DNA of 64,000 bases from Citrobacter werkmanii NBRC 105721 (GCA_000759755.1 BBMW01000019.1:61488-125487), one strand, 5' to 3'; positions 1 to 9,298 are shown, counted from the stretch's first letter. The notes: generated from the sequence alone by a model not told the origin. A program made the numbers and translations.

Positions 1-396
1 GCGGCCTTGTTCTTCTTTCGTACCCAGCAGACGTACGGCTTTCAGCAATACCGGCCAATACACCACATCGGCAAAAAACGCCATTGCGGCAAAGCAAATG
101 AGATAACCGGTAAATGACGGTAGCGTTGCCAGATATAAACCGCAAAGCCCAACACCGATCAGACCAAAGGGTAATAATATTTTCTTAGAATAACGGTCTG
201 CAATATAGAGCGAAAGAAACAGGCCGGTTGTCTGAACAATCGTATAAACCGTAAAACTCAAGCCAATCTGCGTATTGGTTAAACCCCAGTCATTTTGCAT
301 TGGCACATAGAAAACATCTTTCATACTTGAAAGTTTGAATATTGTGCCGCCGCCTAAAATCAAAAAACAAAGCCTTGCCCATTTATTCATGAACAT
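1..396 (-). CDS. MFS transporter, N-terminal part (cut by window edge)
   Basis: An open frame runs from the ATG at 396 to the left edge of the window, 132 codons without a stop. GAGGG lies 7 bases before this ATG, which favours it over a second in-frame ATG at 390. The translation is hydrophobic, with segments typical of the first four helices of a major facilitator permease. The stretch YVPMQNDWGLTNTQIGLSFT is the usual helix 1–2 loop of the anion/organophosphate-type subfamily. The gene lies downstream of an isomerase and a GntR regulator on the same strand, so it is probably the importer of the sugar-like compound that they handle. The substrate cannot be read from the sequence. Confidence 0.75.
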   Translation of the reverse strand, partial: MFMNKWARLCFLILGGGTIFKLSSMKDVFYVPMQNDWGLTNTQIGLSFTVYTIVQTTGLFLSLYIADRYSKKILLPFGLIGVGLCGLYLATLPSFTGYLICFAAMAFFADVVYWPVLLKAVRLLGTKEEQGR

Positions 397-507
397 GAGT
401 AAACCCTCATTGCTTGTTGAGAGAAATATTTAGATTAATTTATATAATTAATAAAATTGTAGAGTTATTTTCATAACCCTGTTCGCATTTAGTAAGATTT
501 TAAAAAG

Positions 508-1464
508 TTATTGATTACCTATAAATTTATTACACAAGTCACGAATATATTTTATTTGAGCCAGCGCATGTTCTTTTTCCTGCGCCAGTCGCGCATCAAT
601 CATGTCAGCGTCGGGTAGCGGCGTATAACTTGCATCGCGCCATGGGATCCAGGGATTATCACCTTCATCATCGAAACGAAATGCCGGAGCATAATATTCA
701 ACTTCTTCTTCCAGACCAAAAGCATGTACTTGTGGTTTATCTTCACCTAAGAGTAATAATGCCTTGAGCATCTCCTCCATGGGTAAGTCGCCGTATCCTG
801 AACGACAAGCCTCATGCCCCCAGCCTTTACCTTCTTTAATAATTTTAGCGTCTTTAATATGTACCTGAGTGATCCAAGGAGACATGACCTCTAACGCAGA
901 AAGCGGCTGCTCATTAGCGTTAATCATGTTGCCAAAATCAAACAGAATAGAGAGATTCTTCATCCCACTATTCTTAACCAGCGTCACCAGTTCATGACCT
1001 TGCAGATCTTCATGCTGTTCGATGGTAAAGCTTAGGCCGCAGTCATCATGCTGAGACAACCACGCAATATCATTAGCGATCTTCGCCATAACATCGTTGA
1101 GATGCCCTTCATAGCGCGGGTAGAAACGAACTGACGTTGCGCCAGTTGCCATGGCAATACGGATCGCATCCGTCAATGTCGCCTGGTCCGATGCGCTGGT
1201 TTCAATATGCACATCCAAATTATATTTTTTGGCCTTTTCTTTAAAATCGTGTAACTGCCGATCGTTTAGTTTCTGCAGTGACTGGGACTCGCCATCCTCA
1301 ACATGTATTTTTACACCTTTTAATTTTTGCTGATATGCAATATCCAGAAGATCGCCAGGGAGGACTCTCTCATAGCGCATATTCAGATGAAAGGCATAAG
1401 CATGTAGGTACAGCGGTATATTTCTCGCGCGTTCAGCGAGAAGTTCCTGGTTATATTTTCCCAT
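508..1464 (-). CDS. Sugar phosphate isomerase/epimerase-type TIM-barrel protein
   Basis: The protein has about 318 residues and resembles the xylose-isomerase-like TIM-barrel family. Acidic and histidine residues sit at the barrel strand ends (KIHVEDGES, FTIEQHED, ILFDFGNM, QVHIKDAK), the usual divalent-metal ligands of these enzymes. I place the start at the ATG at 1464, just after the stop of the upstream regulator gene. In-frame starts at 1479 and 1527 would overlap that gene. It is apparently cotranscribed with the GntR gene (8-base gap) and the MFS permease. An isomerase or epimerase acting on an imported sugar or polyol is the likely role. The substrate is unknown, and I do not recognise an E. 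coli K-12 orthologue at this position. Confidence 0.7.
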   Translation of the reverse strand: MGKYNQELLAERARNIPLYLHAYAFHLNMRYERVLPGDLLDIAYQQKLKGVKIHVEDGESQSLQKLNDRQLHDFKEKAKKYNLDVHIETSASDQATLTDAIRIAMATGATSVRFYPRYEGHLNDVMAKIANDIAWLSQHDDCGLSFTIEQHEDLQGHELVTLVKNSGMKNLSILFDFGNMINANEQPLSALEVMSPWITQVHIKDAKIIKEGKGWGHEACRSGYGDLPMEEMLKALLLLGEDKPQVHAFGLEEEVEYYAPAFRFDDEGDNPWIPWRDASYTPLPDADMIDARLAQEKEHALAQIKYIRDLCNKFIGNQ

Positions 1465-1471
1465 AGTTTTC

Positions 1472-2176
1472 TCATTCATCACGAATAACAAGTTCCACTG
1501 ATTCAAGTCGCCAGTATTCAAAATCAACCTGAACCACTTTTTTGTCTCGGGTTGCCCGATGTTTTTCTACTAAAATTCCATAAGTATTTGGCGCAACGCC
1601 CAGTTCTTTGCAGGCCACTTCCGGCATATTGACCGGTTTAAAAATCATCTCTTTGATATTTAAAACATGACCGAACGCATCTTCCCAGACGCTGGCAAAA
1701 GACTGATTGCCAAGTTTGTTTATGAATCCCGGTGCAACATCGGCATCAATATAGGATTCATGGTAAAACACTTTATGTGAATCAAGACCACACCAGCCGG
1801 TAACTAAATAACGATCGCCGGAGGAGAGAAAAACATCATCAACATGGTGCGGAACCGTCTCAATCGTTTCCTTGGTCAAATAATCCCAAAAAGGTTTACG
1901 CCCTTGGGCACAGGCCTCGGCATTGAAGCTGGAAAGTGATTTCGGGTTATAAATGAATCGCTTCGATGAAATAAACCACCCGCTACGGTTCTTGCGGAAA
2001 ATACGTGCATCAATCTCCAGCTCGATCAGAACCTGACGTAAGGTCATGCGCTTTGCATCCAGCAGCTCACATAGCTCTCTCTCCGAAGGCAATTTGGAGC
2101 CCGCTGGCAAATTATTCTCGTTTAACCAGCTTTCAAAGCGCTCTCTGAGCACATCAACATTGTTTTTCTTTTTCAT
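1472..2176 (-). CDS. GntR-family regulator with UTRA ligand-binding domain
   Basis: An N-terminal winged helix (residues ~5–70; LPSERELCELL followed by RMTLRQVLIEL is the GntR signature) is followed by a UTRA/chorismate-lyase-like effector domain (~90–230). Such HutC-subfamily proteins usually repress the neighbouring sugar or amino-acid genes. The chosen start is the ATG at 2176. A TTG at 2185 is in frame but has no ribosome-binding site. A perfect 12-base palindrome lies directly upstream, suggesting autoregulation. The gene is followed by the isomerase and permease genes on the same strand, so it is probably their local regulator. The effector is unknown. Confidence 0.8.
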   Translation of the reverse strand: MKKKNNVDVLRERFESWLNENNLPAGSKLPSERELCELLDAKRMTLRQVLIELEIDARIFRKNRSGWFISSKRFIYNPKSLSSFNAEACAQGRKPFWDYLTKETIETVPHHVDDVFLSSGDRYLVTGWCGLDSHKVFYHESYIDADVAPGFINKLGNQSFASVWEDAFGHVLNIKEMIFKPVNMPEVACKELGVAPNTYGILVEKHRATRDKKVVQVDFEYWRLESVELVIRDE

Positions 2177-2187
2177 CTCATTCAATC

Positions 2188-2199
2188 TGGTTTAAACCA
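2188..2199. promoter_or_regulatory. Candidate GntR operator palindrome
   Basis: TGGTTTAAACCA is a perfect 12-base palindrome lying 11 bases before the start codon of the GntR regulator gene. Its size and position fit an autoregulatory operator of a GntR/UTRA repressor. The assignment is inferred from position and symmetry only. Confidence 0.5.
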
Positions 2200-2347
2200 A
2201 TTTGAAGCTAAGATATTTGAGTGCACGAAATACTCAAGTTTTTTTTCAACGCAGCGTTTCTTTTTGTGGGCCAGGTATCAAGAATGGCCTGGACACATGG
2301 CGCGACAGGCAGGTTTTAGTACGTGAGGAGATGAACCATGAGGAAGA

Positions 2348-2373
2348 TAAATCAGGTGTCGCCACCTGATTTA
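2348..2373 (-). terminator. Stem-loop after yiiM, possible terminator
   Basis: An 11-base-pair perfect stem (TAAATCAGGTG / CACCTGATTTA) with a 4-base loop lies about 20 bases after the yiiM stop on the transcribed strand. There is no clear U-run, so it may be a weak terminator or an mRNA-stabilising hairpin. Confidence 0.4.
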
Positions 2374-2394
2374 ATGGCAAGCTAAAGGTGAGAG

Positions 2395-3069
2395 TTATTT
2401 GCCCCACAAACGGCGGGAATTATCTTCGATCTTACCGCTTAAACGGCGCTTTTGCATCGTTCTGGTCCAGCTCTTCGATAACCCGGCAGCCGACAGTAAA
2501 CGGTGATACTGCGAGTCATCAAACGGCATATGCCAGGCAATGGCAATCGCCTCGCGCACGCTGACATCGCTCACGCGTGACGCCAGGATCAACGGCGCGT
2601 CTGCCGACACCTGACCGGGAGCGATGACGCTACACAGCCAGCCCGTCTTGCCCGCATCCTGCATCTGGCTGGCCATATCGCTGATGCCAAAATGGAAATT
2701 CAGCTTAAAGCACGGCGAGCGCGGCTGTGTGACCTGAATCAGCGCGTCTCCCCACTGGAAAATGTCGCCAATATACACATTCTCTTCTGTCAGCCCCTCA
2801 GTGGAGAGGTTTTCGCCAAAAGCGGGGGCAACAAATAACTCCGCCTGCTCCGGAAACTCTTGTCTCCAGTGCTGATAGTGTTCACGCGGATAATGGCACA
2901 GCGCGCGATCCGGCCCGCCATGAATTTTCGTTTCCGCCTGTTCATCCCCCGTCAGGCCAAGCTCGGTCAGCATCAGCTCACCATCGACCTGAACTTTAGC
3001 AATCGCGCTGGGACGACTTCCCGTATAGTCCCGAATCTTGCCTGTAAAAACATCGACCGGATATCGCAT
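2395..3069 (-). CDS. yiiM: 6-hydroxylaminopurine resistance MOSC-domain protein
   Basis: This 224-residue protein closely matches E. coli YiiM in length and sequence. It is a MOSC-domain protein using molybdenum cofactor to reduce N-hydroxylated bases such as 6-N-hydroxylaminopurine. The conserved MOSC cysteine is Cys120 in QPRSPC. The start is the ATG at 3069, preceded by GGGAGAGGGAACAG. A longer frame upstream has no ribosome-binding site and is not shared with E. coli. The gene is divergent from the aldolase-like gene at 3222. In E. coli it lies between kdgT and cpxA; here the aldolase gene has been inserted between yiiM and kdgT. Confidence 0.95.
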   Translation of the reverse strand: MRYPVDVFTGKIRDYTGSRPSAIAKVQVDGELMLTELGLTGDEQAETKIHGGPDRALCHYPREHYQHWRQEFPEQAELFVAPAFGENLSTEGLTEENVYIGDIFQWGDALIQVTQPRSPCFKLNFHFGISDMASQMQDAGKTGWLCSVIAPGQVSADAPLILASRVSDVSVREAIAIAWHMPFDDSQYHRLLSAAGLSKSWTRTMQKRRLSGKIEDNSRRLWGK

Positions 3070-3187
3070 CTGTTCCCTCTCCCGATAAATTTCCCCCATT
3101 ACACCATATTTATTTTATCCCAGTCGCTCAAAATGAGAGCACGGTTCACATGAAACTTAAGGACACATGCTATCAATGTAATCTGGT

Positions 3188-3206
3188 TTTGAAACATCAT
3201 TTCAAA
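3188..3206. promoter_or_regulatory. KdgR-type operator before the aldolase gene
   Basis: TTTGAAA-CATCA-TTTCAAA is a 7-base perfect inverted repeat with a 5-base spacer. It matches the enterobacterial KdgR consensus (TGAAAC…GTTTCA type). It ends 1 base before the AAGGAG ribosome-binding site of the downstream gene. KdgR is the IclR-family repressor of keto-deoxygluconate metabolism. A similar site lies upstream of kdgT. Confidence 0.65.
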
Positions 3207-3221
3207 TAAGGAGTCGACTAC

Positions 3222-4118
3222 GTGACTGGTCAATCGCAATTTGCTGGCGTCTGGTGCCCTTCCATTACGCCAATGGACAATGACGGCAAGATCGATCTCA
3301 ACGGTCTGAGCCAGCATCTTAAACGCCTTACCGAGGCCAAAATCGACGTGATTTTGCTGATGGGCAGCATCGGGGAGTTTGCTTCCTTTACGCTCGAAGA
3401 ACGACTGCTGCTGATCCGTGAAGCCCGGGCCATGAGCTCGCTGAAGATGGTCGCCAACGTCTCATCCACCTGCCAGAATGATGTTCTGTTGATGGCGCAG
3501 GAAGCGTATCGCGCAGGTTATGATGCCGTGATGATCCTGCCGCCTTATTACTACGGACAAACGGCGAAACAGCTGCTGAGTTACTTCCGCCAGTTGGGAC
3601 AGAAACTCAGCGGTAAATGGTTTGCCTATAATTTCCCGGCGCGTACCGGCTGTGATTTAACGCCGGAGCTGGTTGCCACTCTCGCTGCCGAGTTCCCAAA
3701 TTTCGCAGGCATCAAAGATACCGTCGACTGTCAGTCACATACCCGCAGCATGATTCAGACAACGCGCGCCGTGCGGGAAGATTTTGCCGTACTGTCCGGT
3801 TATGACGAATACTACATTCCTAACCTGCTGGCAGGCGGGGCGGGGATTATTTCAGGGTTGAACAACGTTATGCCGGAACTGTTTGTCAGTGCGCGGGAGG
3901 CGTTTAAGCAGGGCGATCTGGCGACGCTTCGCGATATTCAGGACCAGATTGGCACCTACATGTCCATCTACGCCATTGGCGAAGATTTTGTCACCACCAT
4001 CAAAACCGTGGTATCGCGTAAGTTTGGCTACTGCACCGGTGTGTCACGTAATGCTGGCGGAGAGTTGAATGAGGGGGAATGTCGGACTATTGATGAGGTG
4101 TTCGTCGTCAAAGGTTAA
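3222..4118 (+). CDS. DapA-superfamily aldolase, probable 2-keto-3-deoxygluconate aldolase (YagE/YjhH-like)
   Basis: This 298-residue class I aldolase belongs to the dihydrodipicolinate synthase/N-acetylneuraminate lyase superfamily. The Schiff-base lysine is Lys165 in AGIKDT and the catalytic tyrosine is Tyr136 in AYNFPA. The region NFPARTGCDLTPELV resembles the keto-deoxy-sugar aldolases YagE and YjhH more than DapA. The start is GTG at 3222 with AAGGAG 8 bases upstream. A KdgR-type operator lies just before it, and the gene converges on kdgT, the 2-keto-3-deoxygluconate permease. I infer cleavage of 2-keto-3-deoxygluconate or a close relative to pyruvate and an aldehyde. The gene is not at this locus in E. 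coli K-12. Confidence 0.75.
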   Translation: MTGQSQFAGVWCPSITPMDNDGKIDLNGLSQHLKRLTEAKIDVILLMGSIGEFASFTLEERLLLIREARAMSSLKMVANVSSTCQNDVLLMAQEAYRAGYDAVMILPPYYYGQTAKQLLSYFRQLGQKLSGKWFAYNFPARTGCDLTPELVATLAAEFPNFAGIKDTVDCQSHTRSMIQTTRAVREDFAVLSGYDEYYIPNLLAGGAGIISGLNNVMPELFVSAREAFKQGDLATLRDIQDQIGTYMSIYAIGEDFVTTIKTVVSRKFGYCTGVSRNAGGELNEGECRTIDEVFVVKG

Positions 4119-4126
4119 CTGACTAA

Positions 4127-4150
4127 GCCGGATGGCGCAGACCATCCGGC
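4127..4150. repeat. REP-like palindrome between convergent genes
   Basis: GCCGGATGG…CCATCCGGC is a short REP-type inverted repeat lying between the stops of the aldolase gene and kdgT. It may stabilise or end both transcripts. Confidence 0.7.
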
Positions 4151-4159
4151 AAAAGAGGC

Positions 4160-5143
4160 TTACTTCACGGTACCACGAAGATCAATTTCCGCGGCCCTGG
4201 CTTTGACCTTTTTCGACCAGATGGACGTGATAATCGGTACCAGAATGGAGGTCACAATCACCGAGGTCGCCACCAGAGAGGTTGCCGCTGGCGCCATCGG
4301 TTTAAATGCCGGAACCATTTCAGCAATCAGTACCGGCGTGGCAACCGCCGCACCCGCTGAGCTGGAAGCGGCAATCCCCGCTGTTCCATCGCCGCCGCCA
4401 ATCAGTTTATCAGCGATAATCAATGGGATCCCGGTGATGATAATCACCGCCACGCCCAACAGAATCCCCAGCACGCCGGTCTGCGCAATCACGCTCAAAT
4501 CAATGGTGTTACCCAGCGCGAAGGCGAAGAACGGGATCAGAGTCTGCACAGCTTTGCTGAAGAACTCCCGCAGTTCAGGGTCCAGATTACCCAGCGCAAA
4601 ACCAATCAGGAAGGGTAATACGGCCCCCACAAACACGTGTGGTTCAAACGAAGCAATCCCCGCGGTACCCAGAATCACCATGGTCATCAGCGGGCCTGAT
4701 TCCAGAGACATCAGGACAAATGCCCCGGCCTCTTCTTTGGTGCCATACTGCTGCATAATCGAGGCGTACAGCCCACCGTTGGTCATATCCATGGCGGCCA
4801 CCAGCGCCAACGTGGACAACCCGGCGAAGAACCCGACTTCCACACCGTGTTCCGGCAGGATGCGTGAGGCAATCGCCGCTACCACCCACGCCACCAGAAT
4901 TTTGGTGATGACCAGCGTGCCTGATTTACGCAGCACGGTGCCGGTTGCGCTTAGCTTAATCGACGCGCCCATACAAAAGAACCAGACCGCCAGAATAGGC
5001 ACCGTACCGGTGATCATACCGTTGGTAAATGAGCCGAAATATTTCCCGGCGCCGGGTGAAAAGGTGTGACATAACGCGCCGAGGAAAAGCGGCACCAGCA
5101 TCATCCCGCCAGGGATTCTCTCTATCGTTCGTTTGATCTGCAT
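4160..5143 (-). CDS. kdgT: 2-keto-3-deoxygluconate permease
   Basis: This 327-residue inner-membrane protein is nearly identical to E. coli KdgT, the proton symporter that takes up 2-keto-3-deoxygluconate. About ten hydrophobic segments and the glycine/alanine-rich stretch [20 protein letters not shown] are visible. I chose the ATG at 5143 (MQIKR…, AGGTGAT upstream) because it gives the E. coli length. Further in-frame codons upstream are not conserved. A KdgR-like operator lies about 130 bases upstream. Together with the converging aldolase gene, it would let the cell import and cleave this keto-deoxy sugar acid. Confidence 0.95.
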   Translation of the reverse strand: MQIKRTIERIPGGMMLVPLFLGALCHTFSPGAGKYFGSFTNGMITGTVPILAVWFFCMGASIKLSATGTVLRKSGTLVITKILVAWVVAAIASRILPEHGVEVGFFAGLSTLALVAAMDMTNGGLYASIMQQYGTKEEAGAFVLMSLESGPLMTMVILGTAGIASFEPHVFVGAVLPFLIGFALGNLDPELREFFSKAVQTLIPFFAFALGNTIDLSVIAQTGVLGILLGVAVIIITGIPLIIADKLIGGGDGTAGIAASSSAGAAVATPVLIAEMVPAFKPMAPAATSLVATSVIVTSILVPIITSIWSKKVKARAAEIDLRGTVK

Positions 5144-5273
5144 TTCCATCACCTGTAGACATAAAAATGGGGCAATTTTTATGGGCGATTGCATCTTACT
5201 TTTGAGATGCGCCCGTCTTGATGAACAGAAGATAGACATTCAGAGGAATTATAAAAGTGATCCCACCCGCACA

Positions 5274-5291
5274 ATAAAACATTGTTTCAAT
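5274..5291. promoter_or_regulatory. KdgR-type operator upstream of kdgT
   Basis: ATAAAACATTGTTTCAAT closely matches the enterobacterial KdgR consensus and lies in the kdgT promoter region. Between it and the gene, GGGC(5183)/GCATCT pairs with AGATGC/GCCC(5214) to form a bulged hairpin in the leader. Confidence 0.65.
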
Positions 5292-5327
5292 TTAAATGGA
5301 TCAATGTTCCCATGTTGATTTTGATCA

Positions 5328-5361
5328 CAAAAAAGCCCCCACAAGCAGCGCTTGCAGGGGC
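5328..5361 (-). terminator. sodA intrinsic terminator
   Basis: On the minus strand, GCCCCTGCAAGC-GCT-GCTTGTGGGGGC forms a stable hairpin followed by a U-run (A-run at 5328–5334 on the plus strand). It lies just after the sodA stop codon. Confidence 0.85.
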
Positions 5362-5379
5362 ATTATTTAAGCGTAGAAC

Positions 5380-6000
5380 TTATTTTTTAGCGGCGAAACG
5401 CGCAGCAGCTTCATCCCAGTTCACCACGTTCCAGAACTCTTTAATGTAGTCCGGACGGCGGTTCTGGAATTTCAGGTAGTAAGCGTGTTCCCACACATCC
5501 AGACCGATGATCGGGAAGCCGGAAGCGCCAGAAATTGCTTCACCCATCAACGGGGAATCCTGGTTAGCGGTGGAAACGACAGCCAGTTTGTCACCTTGCA
5601 GCACCAGCCACGCCCAGCCGGAACCAAAGCGGGTGGCTGCTGCTTTTTCGAATTCAGCTTTGAAGTTGTCAACAGAGCCGAAGTCGCGTTCGATAGCCGC
5701 TTTCAGCTCGCCCTGCAGCGTAGTGCCGGTTTTCAGGCCTTTCCAGAACAGGCTGTGGTTAGCGTGGCCGCCTGCGTTGTTGCGCAGTACGGTTTTCTTG
5801 TCCGCTGGCAGTTGATCCAGTTTGGTGATCAGCTCTTCAGCCGACAGGCTGGCGAATTCAGGCAGACTTTCCAGCGCAGCGTTGGCGTTGTTTACGTAAG
5901 TCTGGTGGTGTTTGGTATGGTGAATTTCCATCGTCTGCTTATCGAAGTGCGGTTCAAGGGCATCATAAGCGTACGGCAGGGATGGCAGTGTATAACTCAT
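5380..6000 (-). CDS. sodA: Manganese superoxide dismutase
   Basis: The 206-residue cytoplasmic enzyme converts superoxide to hydrogen peroxide and oxygen. The four metal ligands are visible: His27, His82, Asp168 and His172 (DVWEH motif). The length equals E. coli SodA. The start is the ATG at 6000, with GGAG 7 bases before it; an ATG two codons earlier is too close to that site. A Fur box and a TATAAT -10 element (6057–6062, minus strand) lie upstream, in line with the known iron and redox control of this gene. An intrinsic terminator follows. Confidence 0.98.
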   Translation of the reverse strand: MSYTLPSLPYAYDALEPHFDKQTMEIHHTKHHQTYVNNANAALESLPEFASLSAEELITKLDQLPADKKTVLRNNAGGHANHSLFWKGLKTGTTLQGELKAAIERDFGSVDNFKAEFEKAAATRFGSGWAWLVLQGDKLAVVSTANQDSPLMGEAISGASGFPIIGLDVWEHAYYLKFQNRRPDYIKEFWNVVNWDEAAARFAAKK

Positions 6001-6073
6001 AATCATCTCCAGTGTTGTCGGGCGGCCAGTGTTAACGCCGCGTAAGCAGTTGGGTCATTATAGTTAATTAAAT

Positions 6074-6092
6074 GATATTGAAAATGATTATC
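6074..6092. promoter_or_regulatory. Fur box in the sodA promoter
   Basis: The 19-base GATATTGAAAATGATTATC matches the Fur consensus (GATAATGATAATCATTATC) at most positions. It lies just upstream of the sodA -10 element. In E. coli sodA is a known Fur-repressed gene. Confidence 0.75.
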
Positions 6093-6138
6093 AATGCCGT
6101 ACTTTTTACAAGGTTTTAATCATTCAGTCTATTGCAAA

Positions 6139-6160
6139 AGTTGTGAACCGAATCACCCAC
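6139..6160. promoter_or_regulatory. CRP site upstream of rhaT
   Basis: TGTGA-N6-TCACC (6142–6157) is a good CRP half-site pair about 130 bases before rhaT. Catabolite activation of rhaT together with RhaS is known in E. coli. I could not place the RhaS half-sites here with confidence. Confidence 0.6.
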
Positions 6161-6288
6161 TTAACGTGATGATTGCCAACATGCGTAAAATGGCGGCAAG
6201 CGTTAAAAGGTTAACACCTTGCGTAATTTTTAAACTCGTTAGGTCGGAGGGGTCATTACCGACGATAAAAAATAACGAGGATTAAGTC

Positions 6289-7323
6289 ATGAGTAACGCG
6301 ATTACGATGGGTATCTTTTGGCATTTGATAGGCGCAGCCAGTGCCGCCTGTTTCTATGCCCCGTTCAAGCAGGTCAAACATTGGTCATGGGAAACGATGT
6401 GGTCGGTGGGCGGGATCGTCTCCTGGCTTATCCTTCCGTGGACTATCAGCGCTATGTTACTTCCCAATTTCTGGGCCTATTTCAGCTCCTTCAGCCTTTC
6501 CACACTGGCCCCGGTATTTCTTTTCGGTGCGATGTGGGGGATTGGCAACATTAACTATGGCCTGACTATGCGTTATCTCGGTATGTCGATGGGTATCGGC
6601 ATTGCGATAGGTATTACGCTGATTGTCGGCACACTGATGACCCCGATTATCAACGGCAACTTTGACGTGCTGATCAACACCTCCGGCGGACGCATGACGC
6701 TGCTTGGCGTACTGGTCGCACTGATTGGCGTGGGCATTGTTACCCGTGCGGGTCAATTAAAAGAACGCAAAATGGGCATAAAAGCCGAAGAGTTTAATCT
6801 GAAAAAAGGGTTAGTTCTGGCGGTCATGTGCGGCATTTTCTCTGCAGGGATGTCATTTGCGATGAACGCCGCGAAACCGATGCACGATGCCGCCGCCGCA
6901 TTGGGTGTGGACCCGCTGTATGTCGCCCTGCCCAGCTATGTGGTTATCATGGGCGGTGGTGCGCTGGTCAACCTGGGTTTTTGCTTCATTCGTCTGGCAA
7001 AAGTGAAGAACTTGTCGATAAAAGCCGACTTCTCGCTAGCTAAACCGCTGATCATCAGCAACGTGCTGCTCTCCGCGCTCGGTGGCTTGATGTGGTATCT
7101 GCAATTTTTCTTCTACGCCTGGGGCCACGCGCGTATTCCGGCACAGTATGACTATGTAAGCTGGATGCTGCACATGAGTTTTTATGTCCTGTGCGGTGGG
7201 ATTGTTGGTCTGGTATTGAAAGAGTGGAAGAATGCGGGTCGCCGTCCGGTCAGCGTACTGAGCCTCGGCTGCGTGGTGATTATCGTCGCGGCAAACATTG
7301 TTGGTCTGGGAATGGCCAGCTAA
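6289..7323 (+). CDS. rhaT: L-rhamnose/H+ symporter
   Basis: The 344-residue inner-membrane protein has the same length as E. coli RhaT and near-identical sequence, with about ten membrane segments. It imports L-rhamnose with protons. The start is the ATG at 6289, preceded by a GAGGA site. The stop codon overlaps the stop of the converging rhaR gene by 4 bases (7320–7323), leaving no room for an intergenic terminator. Confidence 0.97.
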   Translation: MSNAITMGIFWHLIGAASAACFYAPFKQVKHWSWETMWSVGGIVSWLILPWTISAMLLPNFWAYFSSFSLSTLAPVFLFGAMWGIGNINYGLTMRYLGMSMGIGIAIGITLIVGTLMTPIINGNFDVLINTSGGRMTLLGVLVALIGVGIVTRAGQLKERKMGIKAEEFNLKKGLVLAVMCGIFSAGMSFAMNAAKPMHDAAAALGVDPLYVALPSYVVIMGGGALVNLGFCFIRLAKVKNLSIKADFSLAKPLIISNVLLSALGGLMWYLQFFFYAWGHARIPAQYDYVSWMLHMSFYVLCGGIVGLVLKEWKNAGRRPVSVLSLGCVVIIVAANIVGLGMAS

Positions 7324-8168
7324 GCATGCTGGGTACTGAGATGACGCCACTGGCTCGGCGTCATCCCGGTTTCCCGCGTAAACACCACCGAAAAGTAGTT
7401 ACTGTCCTCAAAGCCGCAGCGCATGGAAATCTCACTAATCATTAACCGGCTATGCTTGAGCAGATATTGAGCATGGCAGACCCGTACCTGGCGGAGATAC
7501 TGATTGATGGTCATCCCGGTCTGGCTACGAAACTGCTGGCGCAAAACGCGCTCGCTGCACTGTTCGCGCTCGCAAAATTTATCCAGTTCGAAAGCATGCT
7601 CATGGCTCCCGGCTAACGCGGTAATGAGTTTATCCAACAGCGTTTCACTCGACGTTGCCGGGAGCGTATCTGTGGCATAACGATGGCGTTTAAGGAGTGT
7701 CACCAGTTGCCCGAATAGCAGTTCCGCCATGCTAAAAGCCTGCGCATCGCGTTGATTACTTTCATGCTCAAGCTGGCTTATCACCTGCCGGGCCTGCGTC
7801 ATGCCAACGCTGCCGAGTCGCCAGTGCGGCTGCCGCGGCGTACCGTTAAATCCGGGGATCGCCCCTTCCCAGTCAACATTCAGCGTCAACCGCTCCGGGC
7901 AGTAGATGATATTTTGCAACACAAGGTCGTTTACGGAAGTGTAGGAATGTTTGTCTTCGGCGCGAATGTAAAACAGATCGCCACGGGTTATTCGGTATGG
8001 ACGATCGTTAAGGACATGCAGACCATTGCCGCGCCAGACCAGGACCAGCTCGCAAAATTCATGGGTATGCTCCGCAAAGACATCCTGCGGATAGCGGTCA
8101 GCCACGGCAACAGCCTGCTGCTCATGCGCAAAAAAATCTGATTTCAGAAGGATTAGCTGATTCGCCAC
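7320..8168 (-). CDS. rhaR: AraC-family activator of rhaSR
   Basis: This 282-residue regulator has an N-terminal cupin-like rhamnose-binding and dimerisation domain and a C-terminal AraC-type double helix-turn-helix (~residues 170–278; [29 protein letters not shown]). RhaR senses L-rhamnose and activates rhaSR. The start is GTG at 8168 with GAGG 7 bases upstream, the same start type and length as E. coli RhaR. It lies downstream of rhaS, but a REP element occupies the gap between the two genes. Confidence 0.96.
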   Translation of the reverse strand: MANQLILLKSDFFAHEQQAVAVADRYPQDVFAEHTHEFCELVLVWRGNGLHVLNDRPYRITRGDLFYIRAEDKHSYTSVNDLVLQNIIYCPERLTLNVDWEGAIPGFNGTPRQPHWRLGSVGMTQARQVISQLEHESNQRDAQAFSMAELLFGQLVTLLKRHRYATDTLPATSSETLLDKLITALAGSHEHAFELDKFCEREQCSERVLRQQFRSQTGMTINQYLRQVRVCHAQYLLKHSRLMISEISMRCGFEDSNYFSVVFTRETGMTPSQWRHLSTQHA

Positions 8169-8191
8169 CGCATTACCTCAACCTGGACACT

Positions 8192-8221
8192 TGCCGGATA
8201 AGGCGCAGCCGCCATCCGGCA
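8192..8221. repeat. REP element inside the rhaSR operon
   Basis: TGCCGGAT…ATCCGGCA with an internal GGCGCAGCCGCC core is a typical REP palindrome. It lies between the rhaS stop and the rhaR ribosome-binding site. Confidence 0.8.
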
Positions 8222-8276
8222 TGAAAGGGTATGATTATCAGCAAACGGGCGGTAAAAAACGTTGATAGCTTTCGCG

Positions 8277-9125
8277 TTACTGCAGGCTGCTTCCCGCCAT
8301 GAGATCGCGCCCCTGGCGAATATCGCGTGGCGACCACTCGAACTCACGGCGAAAAAGCGTCGAAAAGTGATTACTGTCGCCGAAACCGCAGAGATACGCG
8401 ATATCGGTCACGCTGTCATCACTGTGGCGAAGCAGATGTCTCGCTTTAATAAGCCGCAGACGGTTAAGGTAGCGCTGGGGCGTCAATCCCGTTTGTTGTT
8501 TAAGCTGGCGGTGCAGTGTGCGCAAAGAGAGCGAAAACTTCTCGGCCAGCGCCTCCCAACACACCTCGTCAGCAAAGTTATCTTCCAGCCACGCCATCAG
8601 AAGGTTAAGCCGCGCGTCGTTATCGGTTGCCGCTGCCATCAGGCTGCTTTTACGCAACACGACCAGTAGCTGCATAAACAGAATTTCACGATTTGCTGCC
8701 GTTGGCGTATCCATCCCGTCACCAAGCGCTTCCATTTGCCCCACCAACTGTCGGACCTGCTGTAATACCCCCTGGTTTACCCGCCAATGGGATGGATACT
8801 GCCCATTCTGTTCCTGAGGTAAAAGCTGATTCAGCCCGGCTAAAAATTGAAACGCATCCGGGGATCGATACAAGACATTGGTCAGACACAAATTGTCCGT
8901 ATGCTCATATAAATGCCGGTCATGATCGCGGACGAAACACACCGTACCACCGCTGATGGTGTAAGGCTGTCCGTTGAACACATGGATTCCCGTACCATGC
9001 TCAACCACCACAATTTCATGAAAATCATGATGATGTTCAGGAAATGCGGGTTGAGGAAGCCGTGGTTCAATAGCCACTGGCGCTTTACCTGTCGGAAAAA
9101 AGTCTACGCAATGCAGTACAGTCAT
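8277..9125 (-). CDS. rhaS: AraC-family activator of rhaBAD and rhaT
   Basis: This 282-residue protein (278 in E. coli) has an N-terminal cupin domain containing [12 protein letters not shown] and a C-terminal AraC DNA-binding domain ([20 protein letters not shown]). With L-rhamnose bound, RhaS activates the divergent rhaB operon and rhaT. The ATG at 9125 gives the conserved N-terminus [11 protein letters not shown]. It is the first gene of rhaSR, divergent from rhaB across a 300-base control region. Confidence 0.96.
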   Translation of the reverse strand: MTVLHCVDFFPTGKAPVAIEPRLPQPAFPEHHHDFHEIVVVEHGTGIHVFNGQPYTISGGTVCFVRDHDRHLYEHTDNLCLTNVLYRSPDAFQFLAGLNQLLPQEQNGQYPSHWRVNQGVLQQVRQLVGQMEALGDGMDTPTAANREILFMQLLVVLRKSSLMAAATDNDARLNLLMAWLEDNFADEVCWEALAEKFSLSLRTLHRQLKQQTGLTPQRYLNRLRLIKARHLLRHSDDSVTDIAYLCGFGDSNHFSTLFRREFEWSPRDIRQGRDLMAGSSLQ

Positions 9126-9298
9126 GACGGCTCCCCCTGTTTAGCGAATATGGCTGAATAGTAATTAAGGGTTACTACCCTCACCTTAAATTTTTGACGC
9201 CAAAGTGCGTAAACACGGTCAATTCTTCAAGATACGGCGGGAAAGATCGGGAATTGCGGAAGGCGTCACATCTGCCCGAATCCGCCCGATTAGTAAAA

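Noticed and set aside
4203-5069. 288-codon frame opposite kdgT
   Set aside because: Ser/Pro/Ala/Ile-rich translation typical of the complement of a membrane protein gene.
5183-5214. Possible riboswitch in the kdgT leader
   Set aside because: Only a single bulged hairpin is visible, with no known riboswitch core. KdgR repression is a sufficient explanation.
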